Of a DNA stretch of 64,000 nucleotides, positions 42,886 through 51,976 are shown piece after piece. The notes beneath the pieces were generated by a model. The model was not told where the DNA came from, made no database searches, and was given only the letters and a program-made list of their open reading frames with translations. Position numbers and translations under genes: made by a program. The stretch comes from Microvirga ossetica (GTDB lineage Bacteria; Pseudomonadota; Alphaproteobacteria; Rhizobiales; Beijerinckiaceae): assembly GCF_002741015.1 (NCBI RefSeq), contig NZ_CP016616.1:1628501-1692500 (forward strand), written 5' to 3'. How positions within the stretch are numbered: position 1 is the stretch's first letter; every line of letters begins with the position of its first letter.

Positions 42886-43389
42886 ATGGCTGGCAGTGTG
42901 AACAAGGTGATATTGGTCGGCAATCTGGGGCGGGACCCTGAGGTGCGCCGGCTGTCGAACGGGGAGCCGGTGGTGAACCTGCGCATTGCCACGTCCGAGA
43001 CCTGGAAGGACAAGGGCACGGGCGAGCGCAAGGAGAAGACTGAGTGGCACTCGGTGGTGATCTTCAACGAGAACCTCGGGCGTGTGGCGGAGCAGTATCT
43101 GAAGAAGGGCTCGAAGGTGTACATCGAGGGCCAGCTGCAGACGCGCAAGTGGCAGGACCAGAGCGGGGTCGAGAAGTATTCGACCGAGGTGGTGCTGCAG
43201 CGTTTCCGCGGCGAGCTGACGATCCTGGACAGCCGCGGCGGCGGTGGCGGCGCGTCGGAGTACGGCGACGAGGAGCAAGGCCAGATCGCACGCGGCGGCG
43301 ATTTCGGACGCTCCTCCCCGATGGAGCGCCGGCCCGAGCCGGCAGGATCCTCCCGCCACGGCGATTTCGACGACGACATCCCGTTTTAA
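42886..43389 (+). CDS. ssb: Single-stranded DNA-binding protein
   Basis: The 167-residue SSB has the N-terminal OB fold ([63 protein letters not shown]). A glycine-rich flexible linker and the acidic C-terminal tip DDDIPF, which binds repair partners, follow. It coats ssDNA as a tetramer in replication, recombination and repair. It has a LexA box upstream and an intrinsic terminator downstream, so it is monocistronic. It may load the recombination proteins encoded just upstream. Confidence 0.97.
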   Translation: MAGSVNKVILVGNLGRDPEVRRLSNGEPVVNLRIATSETWKDKGTGERKEKTEWHSVVIFNENLGRVAEQYLKKGSKVYIEGQLQTRKWQDQSGVEKYSTEVVLQRFRGELTILDSRGGGGGASEYGDEEQGQIARGGDFGRSSPMERRPEPAGSSRHGDFDDDIPF

Positions 43390-43404
43390 ACAATGAGCCA
43401 TCCG

Positions 43405-43434
43405 AAAATCCGGGCCTCGTGCCCGGATTTTTTG
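43405..43434 (+). terminator. Intrinsic terminator of ssb
   Basis: AAATCCGGGC (43406-43415) and GCCCGGATTT (43421-43430) form a 10-bp stem with a 5-base loop, followed by a TTT run that continues the T-tract. It lies 16 bases after the ssb stop codon. Confidence 0.88.
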
Positions 43435-43453
43435 TGCCGGCTCCGGTCAATCC

Positions 43454-44368
43454 TCATGCTTCGGCAGAGGCCTTGCGTGCCGGATGCCGCGAGCGCTGCG
43501 CCCGCTCGATCTCGCGCAGCTTGCGCGCTCTCTCCTGCAATTCATCCCGGCTCGGCCACCACCAACCCCGGTTGGACCTGAGATCCGGGTCGCCGTCGCT
43601 GCGGACGGGCCGGGTCCGGTAGATCTCCGGCAGTGCCGGCATCCGCCATCGCGCCCACACGTAGCGGGACATGTCCGTCTCGATCTGCGGGTAGACCTCT
43701 CCAGCTGCCGGATCGTCGATGAGGTCGCTCTCGATCTCCTCGAAGACCACGACGCCCCATTGGAGGGTCGCCAACGGGAAGCCAAGCGGCGGAAGATCGT
43801 CGCCCGGCACCGGATAGCGCCTGCGGCGGCGTTCGGCCTGGACCCGGCTTGTCTCCTCCGGCACGGCCGCCTTGCGTTCTTCACGCCGTCTCTTCCGAGC
43901 CTCGGGCTCGTTGCGCTGCGCCGCCTCCTCGATCTCGGGCCAGCGCGCCTTCAGCTCCTCGTAGGAGCGGAACGGCACGCGCCAGATCCTCTCCTCGGAA
44001 TCCCAATGGGCCCAGGGGATCTGGCGCAGTGCCTCGACGACCGTGCGTGAATAGGGCGTGCGCACCTTCAGGTCGTCGGCGACGGTCAGATAGGGACTCT
44101 CCAGAGGATCGAAGATGTATGCGTCCCGCCCCTTGGCATCGGCGTGGCGATCGAGGGTCTCCAGCTCCTGCGCCATCCACGCCTCGAGCCGCTGCACGGC
44201 GGTGGTTCCCCGCACGAACCAGCGCTGTTCCGCTCCCCGCCACCGGGCGCGCGGAAAGCGCTCGCGGAACCGCCGCACGAGATCGCGGTCATAGGGAAAG
44301 GCCGCATAGGCGCCCGGCCGCTCGGCGTCGTCGGAGGGATCGACCCGAAAGGCGAATGCAATCTCCAT
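43454..44368 (-). CDS. HARP-like domain protein
   Basis: The 304-residue protein has two copies of a motif that resembles the HARP domain of SMARCAL1-type annealing helicases. Copy one (about 20-66) has FPYDRDLVRRFRERFPRARW then EQRWFV. Copy two (about 101-149) has TPYSRTVVEALRQIPWAHWD then ERIWRVPFRSYEELKARW. The pattern is Y/D-x-x-L/V, an aromatic W around the hairpin, and W-x-V at the end. No helicase motors are present. The C-terminal part is arginine-rich, with a conserved-looking WGVVVFEEIESDLID block. HARP domains recognise branched DNA, so a structure-specific DNA-binding role is possible. I chose the ATG before EIAFAFRVD; 29 codons are open upstream. Confidence 0.65.
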   Translation of the reverse strand: MEIAFAFRVDPSDDAERPGAYAAFPYDRDLVRRFRERFPRARWRGAEQRWFVRGTTAVQRLEAWMAQELETLDRHADAKGRDAYIFDPLESPYLTVADDLKVRTPYSRTVVEALRQIPWAHWDSEERIWRVPFRSYEELKARWPEIEEAAQRNEPEARKRRREERKAAVPEETSRVQAERRRRRYPVPGDDLPPLGFPLATLQWGVVVFEEIESDLIDDPAAGEVYPQIETDMSRYVWARWRMPALPEIYRTRPVRSDGDPDLRSNRGWWWPSRDELQERARKLREIERAQRSRHPARKASAEA

Positions 44369-44531
44369 CGCGACCGGCTCTCCAGTCTCCAGTGCTCCCC
44401 TGCAGGCACAACATTCTGTCAGGGGAATGGATCCGGTCCAGCCTCGCAGATGCAAAACTCCTCACGCCTCATCGGCGGGCGTGGCACCGCGTGAGGACGC
44501 CGGAGAGAAGCCGGTCTTAGGCTCTATACCG

Positions 44532-44807
44532 TTATCGGCAATACAGGTTGCCGGCGGCATCCCGAAAGGTGCCTCGCGGACAGGGGCTGCGTGGGGCGGT
44601 CGCGGCGCCGACGACAGCGCCGCCGGCCGCGCCGACCGCTGCTCCAGCCAAGGCTCCGCTCGTCCGGCCTGTGGCCGCTCCGCCGACCGCGGCGCCGGCG
44701 AGGCCGCCGACGACTGCGCCGCCAGCAGCGCGTTCGCCCGAGGTGTTGCAAGCGGCCATGGAAAGCACCACCGCACCCGCCGCGACGGCTGACATGATCT
44801 TCCTCAT
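44532..44807 (-). CDS. Small glycine-zipper lipoprotein
   Basis: The 91-residue precursor has a lipoprotein signal with lipobox LSMAAC near residue 20. A glycine-zipper segment follows (AAGGAVVGGLAGAAVGGAATG and GALAGAAVGAAGGAVVGAAT), of the type found in small outer membrane stress proteins of the 17 kDa antigen/YMGG group. It ends CPRGTFRDAAGNLYCR, with two cysteines that may pair. A GGGAGG site precedes the ATG. It should sit in the outer membrane; the exact role is unknown. Confidence 0.77.
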   Translation of the reverse strand: MRKIMSAVAAGAVVLSMAACNTSGERAAGGAVVGGLAGAAVGGAATGRTSGALAGAAVGAAGGAVVGAATAPRSPCPRGTFRDAAGNLYCR

Positions 44808-45188
44808 CGCACTTCCCTCCCGTGTTTCACAACGTAGGCTCGCTATGGGACCAGAATGAGACACAGCTTCAACCGCCCGTTTGCTTTTGACCATCCGGTG
44901 AATCCCCTGTTTCCGGCGGTATAAAGCGGGATCTCACGGGTCGGCGACAAGCAGGACGTGACCGGGTTTTATCTGTCGGCGACGGCTTCCCGATCCAGGT
45001 TCGGGTGGAATTTCAGCCCGGCCTCATGACAATCCCGGTCCCGGCTCGGGGTTAGACCCGATGGACCTCGTCGGCCGATGCGACCATTCAGGCCTTTCTT
45101 GCACATCGTTATTTCACGATGCGTTTGATCGAATGAGGATTATATTGAAGGCGGATGGTGGCGAGGGTCTTCGATAGAGGAGGGTTCC
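44808..45188. other. Intergenic region between divergent lipoprotein and hdeD-like genes
   Basis: This 381-base stretch carries the promoters of both flanking genes. Short hairpins are possible around 44990-45060 (CCCGATCCAGG, CCGGCTCGGGG), but none is paired with a T-tract and no repeat family of the window is present. I see no gene or RNA signature. Confidence 0.4.
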
Positions 45189-45761
45189 ATGGCGATATCG
45201 TTGGATGCTGCAGCGGAGGTGTTTCGCGAAGCGATGCGCGACGCCGTCAAGCGTTACTCGCTGTGGTACCTTGTCGAGGGGCTGCTTCTGATCGCCGCCG
45301 GGTTTCTGGCGATTATCTATCCGGTGTTTTCCTCGACGGCAGTCGTCGTGCTTCTCGGCTGGCTGCTGGTGATCAGCGGCCTGGTGCAGGGGCTCAGTCT
45401 CATCAGTGCGCGGCACGTACCGCATTTCTGGCTGCAGCTCATCTCCATCTGCCTTGCCATGCTGATCGGCTTCCTCTTCTTGCGTGACCCGGCGCAGGGA
45501 ATGGCGACGATCACGCTTCTCCTCATCGTCTTCTTCATGATGGAAGGCATTTCGAAGGTCGTCTTCGCCTTGACCATCCGGCCGTTCCCCAATTGGGGCT
45601 GGGTGCTGGGAAGCGGCATGGTCGGCATCCTGCTGTCTCTCGTGCTCTGGGCCTATCTGCCAGTGACATCCGTATGGCTGCTGGGATTTCTGCTTGGTCT
45701 CAATCTGATCAGCGTCGGTACGGCCATCGCCTATCTCGCCTGGAAGGTGCGGACGAGCTGA
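45189..45761 (+). CDS. HdeD family acid-resistance membrane protein
   Basis: The 190-residue protein has six predicted membrane helices arranged as three hairpins and the DUF308/HdeD pattern (LVEGLLLIAAGFLAIIYPVFSS, VVLLGWLLVISGLVQG, then IVFFMMEGISKVVFAL). HdeD proteins contribute to acid and envelope stress resistance in the inner membrane, by an unclear mechanism. A strong AGAGGAGGG site precedes the ATG. It is monocistronic and converges on the SLC13 transporter gene with a 22-base gap. Confidence 0.91.
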   Translation: MAISLDAAAEVFREAMRDAVKRYSLWYLVEGLLLIAAGFLAIIYPVFSSTAVVVLLGWLLVISGLVQGLSLISARHVPHFWLQLISICLAMLIGFLFLRDPAQGMATITLLLIVFFMMEGISKVVFALTIRPFPNWGWVLGSGMVGILLSLVLWAYLPVTSVWLLGFLLGLNLISVGTAIAYLAWKVRTS

Positions 45762-45783
45762 CGATAGACTGTCAAAGAGCCGG

Positions 45784-47616
45784 TTAGAACCGCCAGATCA
45801 ATGGCACGAGGAAGACCGATACGACGAAGAACCAGATGAGCAGAGGCAGTCCCAGCTTCCAGTAATCGCCGAACGCATAACCTCCCGGGCCCATGACCAT
45901 CAGGTTCGTGGGCGTTGCGATGGGAGTTAAGAAAGCTCCAGCCGCGGCCACAGCGGTGCTCATGAGAACGGGACGGGGCGAGATCCCCATGCTTGTCGCG
46001 GCTGCAACACCGATGGGGATGACGATCAGCGCGGTCGCGGTGTTGCTGATCAGCTGGCCAAGGATCGCGGTGAGCATGAAGAGACCAGCGAGCAAGGCAT
46101 AGGGTCCGGCATTGCCGATCACGTAGACGAGTCCTTCGGCCATAAGCTGGGCTGCTCCTGTCTCCACCATTGCTATCGACAGCGGCATCAAGGCGCCGAC
46201 GAGAATTACCGTCGTCCAATCGACGGCGCGATAGGATTGCTCGACAGTCAGGATGCGCGAAAGGACGATGGCACCCGCGGCGAGGAGACCGGCCACGGCC
46301 GGTGGCACGAGGCCGGTCGCAAGCAGAATGACCATGCCCATCAGGACAGCGATCGCCTGATATGCTCCCGGTCCAAGGGGCACGGCCTGGCGTCGCACGA
46401 GCTCGGGCGAGTTCACCACCAGCACATCCGGATCGCTGAGATGAAGATCGAGAGCCTTCCAGGTTCCCTGAAGCAGCATAGTGTCGCCCGCACGCAACGC
46501 GATGCCACTCCGGTCGGACTTCGGATTGCCGCTATCGATCTTGGCTCCGGCCCGTTGCATCGCGAGAACGATGAGATCGCCGCTATCGGTAACCATTCCC
46601 GGAAACACTGTTTGCCCGACGAGACCCGAGCGGGGCGGGATCACGACTTCGGCCAGACCGGAACGGCGGTTGAACAGGGTTTCTTCGCCTTGGCCGGAAG
46701 GCGCATCCTCACGAAACGACAGATGCATCTGCGCAGCGAGCGATGCTGCCGCCTCGGCACTTCCACGCAACAGCATGTGATCGCCATCCATCAAGGTCCG
46801 GCGAAGCGGAGCGGCGCTCTCGCCCTCCTGGACGGCGACGAGCTGTACGCCCGGAAAGGACGAGAGATCGATGTCGGACGGGGAAAGACCCACATAGGGC
46901 GAGGTCGCGCGCACCCGCATCTGGAAAATGCCGTCGGCGAGACCGTATTGCTCCACCAGCGTCTTGGCATGACGACTGAGATCGGCCGGCATCTTGGCAC
47001 CGTTGCGCTGGGGGAGAAGACGTTCGCCGAAAAGGACGATGATCGCCATCGTGCCAGCGAGCAGAGGAATGCCCACGAGGGCAAACTCGAAGAAACCGAA
47101 CTCACCGACGCCAGCCTCGAATCCAGCCTCCGAGACGAGGACGTTCACCGGCGTGCCGGTCAGCGCAAGCATCGATCCCGCATGGGCGGAAAAGACGAGC
47201 GGCATCAAGAGCTGCGACGATTTCCGCTTGAGACGAACCGCCATGACGACCACGACAGGCAGCAGAGCGGCAACTGCCCCGTTGACGCTGATCATGGCGG
47301 TCAGCACGGCCACGAGGCTCATGGTGAGAAGAAGAAGGCGCGTCCGGCTCTCCGCCCCCGCACCCCGGATCAGAAGTTGACCGGCCCAGGCCGTGACGCC
47401 GGTGGTCTCGAGACCGGCGCTGACGATGAAGAGGCAGGCGATGAAGATGACGGCCGGGTCGCCGAAACCGCTCAATGCCTGGCCCAGAGTGAGAACCTGC
47501 GTCGCCCACAATGCCAACGCTGTCGCCATGGCGACGATGACGACCGGCAGCTTGTTCCAAATGAACAGGACGACGACGGCAGCGATGATGGTGGCGATAT
47601 AAGCTAAGGGACTCAA
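45784..47616 (-). CDS. SLC13/DASS family permease with two RCK_C domains
   Basis: The 610-residue membrane protein has SLC13-type membrane segments at both ends and, between them, two cytoplasmic TrkA-C (RCK_C) ligand-binding domains (about 215-300 and 315-400). The transport signature motifs SGMLALTGTPVN-like (AHAGSMLALTGTPVNVLV) and SNTATALIVIPIG are clear. Members move sulfate, phosphate or dicarboxylates with sodium. The start is a TTG preceded by GAGGAG at about nine bases; no suitable ATG lies near. The substrate is unknown. Confidence 0.92.
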   Translation of the reverse strand: MSPLAYIATIIAAVVVLFIWNKLPVVIVAMATALALWATQVLTLGQALSGFGDPAVIFIACLFIVSAGLETTGVTAWAGQLLIRGAGAESRTRLLLLTMSLVAVLTAMISVNGAVAALLPVVVVMAVRLKRKSSQLLMPLVFSAHAGSMLALTGTPVNVLVSEAGFEAGVGEFGFFEFALVGIPLLAGTMAIIVLFGERLLPQRNGAKMPADLSRHAKTLVEQYGLADGIFQMRVRATSPYVGLSPSDIDLSSFPGVQLVAVQEGESAAPLRRTLMDGDHMLLRGSAEAAASLAAQMHLSFREDAPSGQGEETLFNRRSGLAEVVIPPRSGLVGQTVFPGMVTDSGDLIVLAMQRAGAKIDSGNPKSDRSGIALRAGDTMLLQGTWKALDLHLSDPDVLVVNSPELVRRQAVPLGPGAYQAIAVLMGMVILLATGLVPPAVAGLLAAGAIVLSRILTVEQSYRAVDWTTVILVGALMPLSIAMVETGAAQLMAEGLVYVIGNAGPYALLAGLFMLTAILGQLISNTATALIVIPIGVAAATSMGISPRPVLMSTAVAAAGAFLTPIATPTNLMVMGPGGYAFGDYWKLGLPLLIWFFVVSVFLVPLIWRF

Positions 47617-47732
47617 TCGCTCATCTCCTCATGAGACCGTCTGGACGCGTCACCGAAAAACATTGCAGAGAATATTCGGAGCATGAACCGGCGAACGGCG
47701 TCCGGGTCGAATGGCTTGATGTGGACGCCCAC

Positions 47733-48935
47733 CTAGTCGTCGATTGTGGCCAACAGCAGCGCGAGGCGGCACCCGGTCGCGAATTCCGGCAGGTTGACGT
47801 ATTCCTTGATCGTATGGATCTCCGCCTGGCCGGCGCCGATGGTGACGGTGGGGACACCGTGCTTGTCGAGCCAATTGGCATCGAGGCCGCCGTTCGAGAA
47901 CAGATAATTGGGCTTGAGGCCGAGCATGGTCATCGCCCTCGTCGCGCGCTGCACCACGGGCGACGTCTCGTCCAGATTGAACGGCGGGTAGGACGGGGTA
48001 TGCGTGAAGGTGACCTTGGCCATCTCGCCTTCATCATCCTTCACCTCTCCCCTAGCCTTCTGAAAGGCCTGTTCGAAGCCCTTCGCGATCGCCTCGGCGA
48101 AGGCGGATGTCGGGCTTCGCGCCTCGCCCTTGATGAAGACGTAATCGGTCACGACATTGGTGGCATCGCCGGCAGCCTTGCCGTCCTTGCCGCCGAAGAT
48201 GCCGACATTGCTGGTGCCGCGGCCGCCGGCCTTCGCCACCTTGCCGAACCAGCCGTCGCGCTTCGCCTCGGCGAGAGCGACGGATCCGACCAGGGTCGCG
48301 GAAATGCCCTTCTCGGGCGCGACGCCCGCATGCGAGGCCTTGCCGGTGATCTCGACCTCCCAATTCTCCTGGCCGACCGCCCCGACGATCAGATCCGACG
48401 GGTCCTGGCCATCGACGTTGATGCACATTACGGCGCCGCCGAGATCGGCGGGATCGAGCTCGCGTGCGCCGTGCAGGCCGCTCTCCTCGCGGACCGTGAA
48501 GAGCAGCGTGATCGGCGGGTGCGGCAGGTCATGCTTCAGGAGCGTCTCCGCGAGGACGACGAGAATGGCGCAACCCGTGCGATTGTCGCCGCCAAGCGCC
48601 GTCGTGCCATCCCCGACGATCCGGTCGCCCTCGCGCCTCGGCTTGGCGCCGGCGCAGAGCGGCACGGTGTCGAGATGGGTCGAGAACAGCAGCCGCGCTC
48701 CCGGCCGCGTTCCGGGCAGATCGACGATCAGGTTGCCGGTTTCCGTCGGGACGGGAATGCGCCTGTGCGCTTCGTCGAAGCGGATTGCGGACGCCGGCAC
48801 GCCGGCCGTCTTGAGCGTGTCGGAAACGGCCGCCGCGATGGCGGCCTCCTGTCCGGTGACGCCCTCGACCGATAAAAACCGCATCAGGTGATCCTCCGCG
48901 GCGGCGACATCAAGGGGAATCGCAGTGCTGCTCAT
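47733..48935 (-). CDS. M20 family metallopeptidase, peptidase T-like
   Basis: The 400-residue peptidase has the M20 di-zinc motifs: STHLDTVP (first histidine and aspartate), GDGTTALGGDNRTG with the bridging aspartate, REESGLHGA with the catalytic glutamate pair, and the final histidine in GAGQAEIHTIKEYV. This arrangement is closest to peptidase T or PepT-like tripeptidases and aminoacyl hydrolases. It follows the AbgT-type transporter on the same strand with a 64-base gap, recalling the abg pathway in which AbgT imports p-aminobenzoyl-glutamate and M20 proteins cleave it. It lacks a signal peptide. Confidence 0.91.
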   Translation of the reverse strand: MSSTAIPLDVAAAEDHLMRFLSVEGVTGQEAAIAAAVSDTLKTAGVPASAIRFDEAHRRIPVPTETGNLIVDLPGTRPGARLLFSTHLDTVPLCAGAKPRREGDRIVGDGTTALGGDNRTGCAILVVLAETLLKHDLPHPPITLLFTVREESGLHGARELDPADLGGAVMCINVDGQDPSDLIVGAVGQENWEVEITGKASHAGVAPEKGISATLVGSVALAEAKRDGWFGKVAKAGGRGTSNVGIFGGKDGKAAGDATNVVTDYVFIKGEARSPTSAFAEAIAKGFEQAFQKARGEVKDDEGEMAKVTFTHTPSYPPFNLDETSPVVQRATRAMTMLGLKPNYLFSNGGLDANWLDKHGVPTVTIGAGQAEIHTIKEYVNLPEFATGCRLALLLATIDD

Positions 48936-48999
48936 CGTCTTATTCCGTTGCTTGCGGTTGCCTTGCTCCGACAGGGGCCGGTCGGCCCTTGGCATCGGC

Positions 49000-50553
49000 T
49001 CATAGTCCCCATGGGAGCCCGAGCATCTGCCAGATGGCGAAGAGGGCAGTCCAGAGAATGAAGATCCACACGACATAAGGAAGCATCAGCGATACGACAG
49101 TGCCGACGCCTGCGAACCGGTCGTACTTTTGTGCGAAGCCGACAACGAGCGCGAAATAGGCGTTCAGCGGCGTGATCGCATTCATCGGCGAGTCACCAAC
49201 GCGATAGGCTGCGAGCACTGCTTCCGGCTCGACCCCGAGCTTCATGAGCAATGGCACGAAGACCGGAGCGAAGATCGCCCATTTGGCGATGGCGCCGGTC
49301 AGCAGCAGGTCGATGATCGCGACGACGACAATGAAGCCGAGCAGCAGCGGCAGCGCGCCGATATTGGCGGCCTGCAGAGCCCCCGACAGGCTGAGCGCCA
49401 TCACCGTGCCCATGTTGGTGTAGGTGAAATAAGCGACGAACTGGCTCAGGACGAAGAACAGGAAGATCGTGCCGCCGAGATTCCTGATCGACTTCTCGAT
49501 CGCCGCGATCACCTCGGGCAGCGTCTTCAGCGTGCCGGCGCCGATGCCGTAGGTCCAGCCCGTGACGAGGAACGTCAGCATGATCAGCGCGATCAGCCCG
49601 TTCATGAACGGCGAGTTGCCGATGAGCTCCCCGGTGTCGGAATTGCGCAACGGTGCCCCCGAAGGAAGGGTCAGGAGGCAGAAGACCGCGATCAGTCCGA
49701 GCAGTCCAAAGCCGGCGAAACGCAGGCCGCGCGACTCCTGCTCCGACAGGACGGCGCCCTGCTCGGTCGTGGTTCCTTCCGCCGCGAGATTCGGATCGTA
49801 GGCCCCCAGGCGGGGCGCGATCACGCGGTCGGTGATGAAGGCGATGACAACGGTGAGGAACAGCACCGAGGCGAAGGAAAACCACACATTCGCGGTGAGG
49901 CCGATGGAACGGTTGGGATCGACGAGATGAGCTGCGTCGTTGGTGAATTCGACGAGCACGGCGTCGAGCGGCTTGATCAGCATGTTGACGGTAAAGGCGG
50001 CGGCCACGGCAGCAAAGCCAAGCGCGAGGCCGGCGAGCGGATTCCGTCCAACCGCCAGATAAGCGATGCCGGCGAGCGGGATCAGGACCAGATAGCCGGC
50101 ATCGGCGGCGATGCTGGAGATGATGCCGACGAAGGACAGGATATAGGTCAGCGCCCAGTGCGGCGATACGATGACGAGCTTGCGGATCAGCGCGGTGACG
50201 AGACCGGATTCTTCCGCCACCCCGGCGCCGATCATCGCGGCGATCATGAGCCCGACCGCGGTGAAGCTCATGAAGTTCGGGATCAGCGACGCGTAGATGA
50301 AGCGGATGCCGTCGGTGTTGAGCAGGCTGCGGATCTCCGTGGTCGCGGTCTCGACCTGGTGCGTGTCCGGGTTGATGCGTTCGTAGGAGATGGCCGCTCC
50401 GAACAGGCTGAGCAGGGCGGAGAGCACGACGACGATAGCGATGAGGATCAGGAAAATGACCACGGGATGGGGAACCATGTTCCCCACTCGTTCGACACCG
50501 TCGAGAAACCGCTGCATGGCGGTCTTCGATGCGGCTTCCGTGCTGCTCGTCAT
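49000..50553 (-). CDS. abgT: AbgT family transporter
   Basis: The 517-residue membrane protein has about 11 helices and the AbgT signature: RFLDGVERVGNMVPHPVVIF at the start, SSIAADAGYLVLIPLAGIAY in the middle, and SPMNAITPLNAYFALVVGFAQ near the end. AbgT-type proteins import p-aminobenzoyl-glutamate or, in other bacteria, export sulfonamides. The M20 peptidase gene downstream favours import of an amide substrate. AAGGG lies six bases before the chosen ATG; 14 upstream codons are also open. Confidence 0.91.
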   Translation of the reverse strand: MTSSTEAASKTAMQRFLDGVERVGNMVPHPVVIFLILIAIVVVLSALLSLFGAAISYERINPDTHQVETATTEIRSLLNTDGIRFIYASLIPNFMSFTAVGLMIAAMIGAGVAEESGLVTALIRKLVIVSPHWALTYILSFVGIISSIAADAGYLVLIPLAGIAYLAVGRNPLAGLALGFAAVAAAFTVNMLIKPLDAVLVEFTNDAAHLVDPNRSIGLTANVWFSFASVLFLTVVIAFITDRVIAPRLGAYDPNLAAEGTTTEQGAVLSEQESRGLRFAGFGLLGLIAVFCLLTLPSGAPLRNSDTGELIGNSPFMNGLIALIMLTFLVTGWTYGIGAGTLKTLPEVIAAIEKSIRNLGGTIFLFFVLSQFVAYFTYTNMGTVMALSLSGALQAANIGALPLLLGFIVVVAIIDLLLTGAIAKWAIFAPVFVPLLMKLGVEPEAVLAAYRVGDSPMNAITPLNAYFALVVGFAQKYDRFAGVGTVVSLMLPYVVWIFILWTALFAIWQMLGLPWGL

Positions 50554-50872
50554 GATTAGCCCTTGAGCCAAAACGATCCCACGGCAGGGGATCAAGACAC
50601 TCAGCTGTGCTTACAAGTCGGTTACCCAGCAACACTCAGCACTGGCGGATCTAAATCGTTCGTCTTTTAAAATGGCGTGTGTATTGAGACGGAAATCACG
50701 ACCCGATAAGGAGAAACCGTTGTCTCCTACGGACAAAATGCCCTGTACCTGGATCACTAAGTGCCCGAATATGGTCCTTTTCCTACAGGTTGACAAGCAA
50801 TAAAATCTTCGAGTGCTGCAAGGAGCAGGTCGTTCTGCGATCTTCGACGCTATAGCAACCGGGAGAGACAAA
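50554..50872. other. Intergenic region between divergent abgT and AI-2E permease genes
   Basis: This 319-base stretch is less GC-rich than its surroundings, especially 50640-50815. It has a consensus -35 hexamer TTGACA at 50790-50795 but no good -10 at the right distance. GGAGA and TCTCC around 50710-50730 can pair as a small hairpin. I see no gene; the promoters of both neighbours must be here. Confidence 0.4.
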
Positions 50873-51976
50873 GTGGATCGACCTCAAACTCCCTTGGACG
50901 AAGCGCATCGCGTAGCATCTGACTTTTTCTCCGTGCAATGGGCTTGGATTGTCCTCGTGATTCTAAGCCTGTTGGGAGCGGTTTATGTCGCCAAGGCCGT
51001 TATCGCCCCTGTTGCTTTCTCATTGTTCCTCATCGCGATGGTCTGGCCGTTGCAGGCGCGTCTCCAAGCCCATGTTCCACGCCTTATCGCCTTGGCCATC
51101 AGCATCATGGTGCTCGTGGTGGCATTCAGCGCCTTCGCCTCGCTCGCCGTCTGGGCCTTCGGCCGCGTCGGGCGTTGGGTGATCTTCAACTTGAGTCAGT
51201 TTCAAGCGCTTTATAATCAAGTGACGCTTTGGCTCGAGAACCATGGGGTTGTGATGGCAGGCCTCTGGGCCGACCACTTCAACGTCCGCTGGGTCGTAAG
51301 CTTCGCACAGAGATTGACCGGTCAGGTGAATACGACCCTGAGCTTCTGGCTGGTCGTTCTCGTCTACGTGATCCTCGGCCTGCTCGAGGTCGAAGGGACG
51401 GTCAGGAAGATCGGGTCTCTCCCGAGCCGCCGCGCCGCACGCATTCTGCTCTCCGGCAGCGCGGAGACGGCCCTCAAGATCAGGCGATACATGATTGTGC
51501 GAACCCAGATGAGCATTCTGACCGGCGCGCTCGTCTGGGGCTTTGCGATGCTCTCCGGCTTGCCGCTCGCCCAGGAATGGGGAGTGATTGCCTTCACCTT
51601 GAACTACATCCCGTTCATCGGTCCTTTTATCGCGACCTTGTTTCCGACCTTGCTGTCGATGGTCCAGTTCGAAACCTGGCAGGCCGTCATCGTGGTTTTC
51701 GCCTGCCTGAATGTGATTCAGTTCGTGGTCGGAAGCTACATCGAGCCGCGCCTTTCCGGCAGCGTTCTGGCGATGTCGCCCTTCGTCGTCCTGTTCTCGA
51801 TCTTTCTCTGGACATTCCTGTGGGGTTTGCCGGGAACCTTCATCGGCCTGCCGATCACGATTGCGATCCTTACGTTCTGTGCTCAGGATCCAGCGACCCG
51901 TTGGCTGGCGGTTCAGTTCGGTCCGCCGGATGAAGGGGACCTGCCCGCTCCCGACCCTGCTCGCCTCGAAGGCTGA
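50873..51976 (+). CDS. AI-2E family transporter (UPF0118)
   Basis: The 367-residue membrane protein has eight predicted helices, with the family motifs in the second half: LPLAQEWGVIAFTLNYIPFIGPFIATLFP, GSYIEPRLSGSVLAMSPFVV and WGLPGTFIGLPITIA. Family members export small molecules or act as sodium/proton antiporters. The start is a GTG preceded by GGGAGAG at six bases; an earlier in-frame GTG at 50813 adds 20 residues but has a poorer site. Its last 107 bases overlap the end of the opposite-strand metallophosphoesterase gene. Confidence 0.89.
   Translation: MDRPQTPLDEAHRVASDFFSVQWAWIVLVILSLLGAVYVAKAVIAPVAFSLFLIAMVWPLQARLQAHVPRLIALAISIMVLVVAFSAFASLAVWAFGRVGRWVIFNLSQFQALYNQVTLWLENHGVVMAGLWADHFNVRWVVSFAQRLTGQVNTTLSFWLVVLVYVILGLLEVEGTVRKIGSLPSRRAARILLSGSAETALKIRRYMIVRTQMSILTGALVWGFAMLSGLPLAQEWGVIAFTLNYIPFIGPFIATLFPTLLSMVQFETWQAVIVVFACLNVIQFVVGSYIEPRLSGSVLAMSPFVVLFSIFLWTFLWGLPGTFIGLPITIAILTFCAQDPATRWLAVQFGPPDEGDLPAPDPARLEG

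Noticed and set aside
32764..43434. The repair cluster as an ordinary prophage
   Set aside because: No integrase, terminase, capsid, tail or lysis genes and no att-like direct repeats were seen; only repair-type and unknown genes with LexA boxes.
46237..47607. 456-codon plus-strand frame opposite the SLC13 transporter
   Set aside because: Composition of a shadow frame (His/Arg/Glu-rich) opposite a clear membrane protein.
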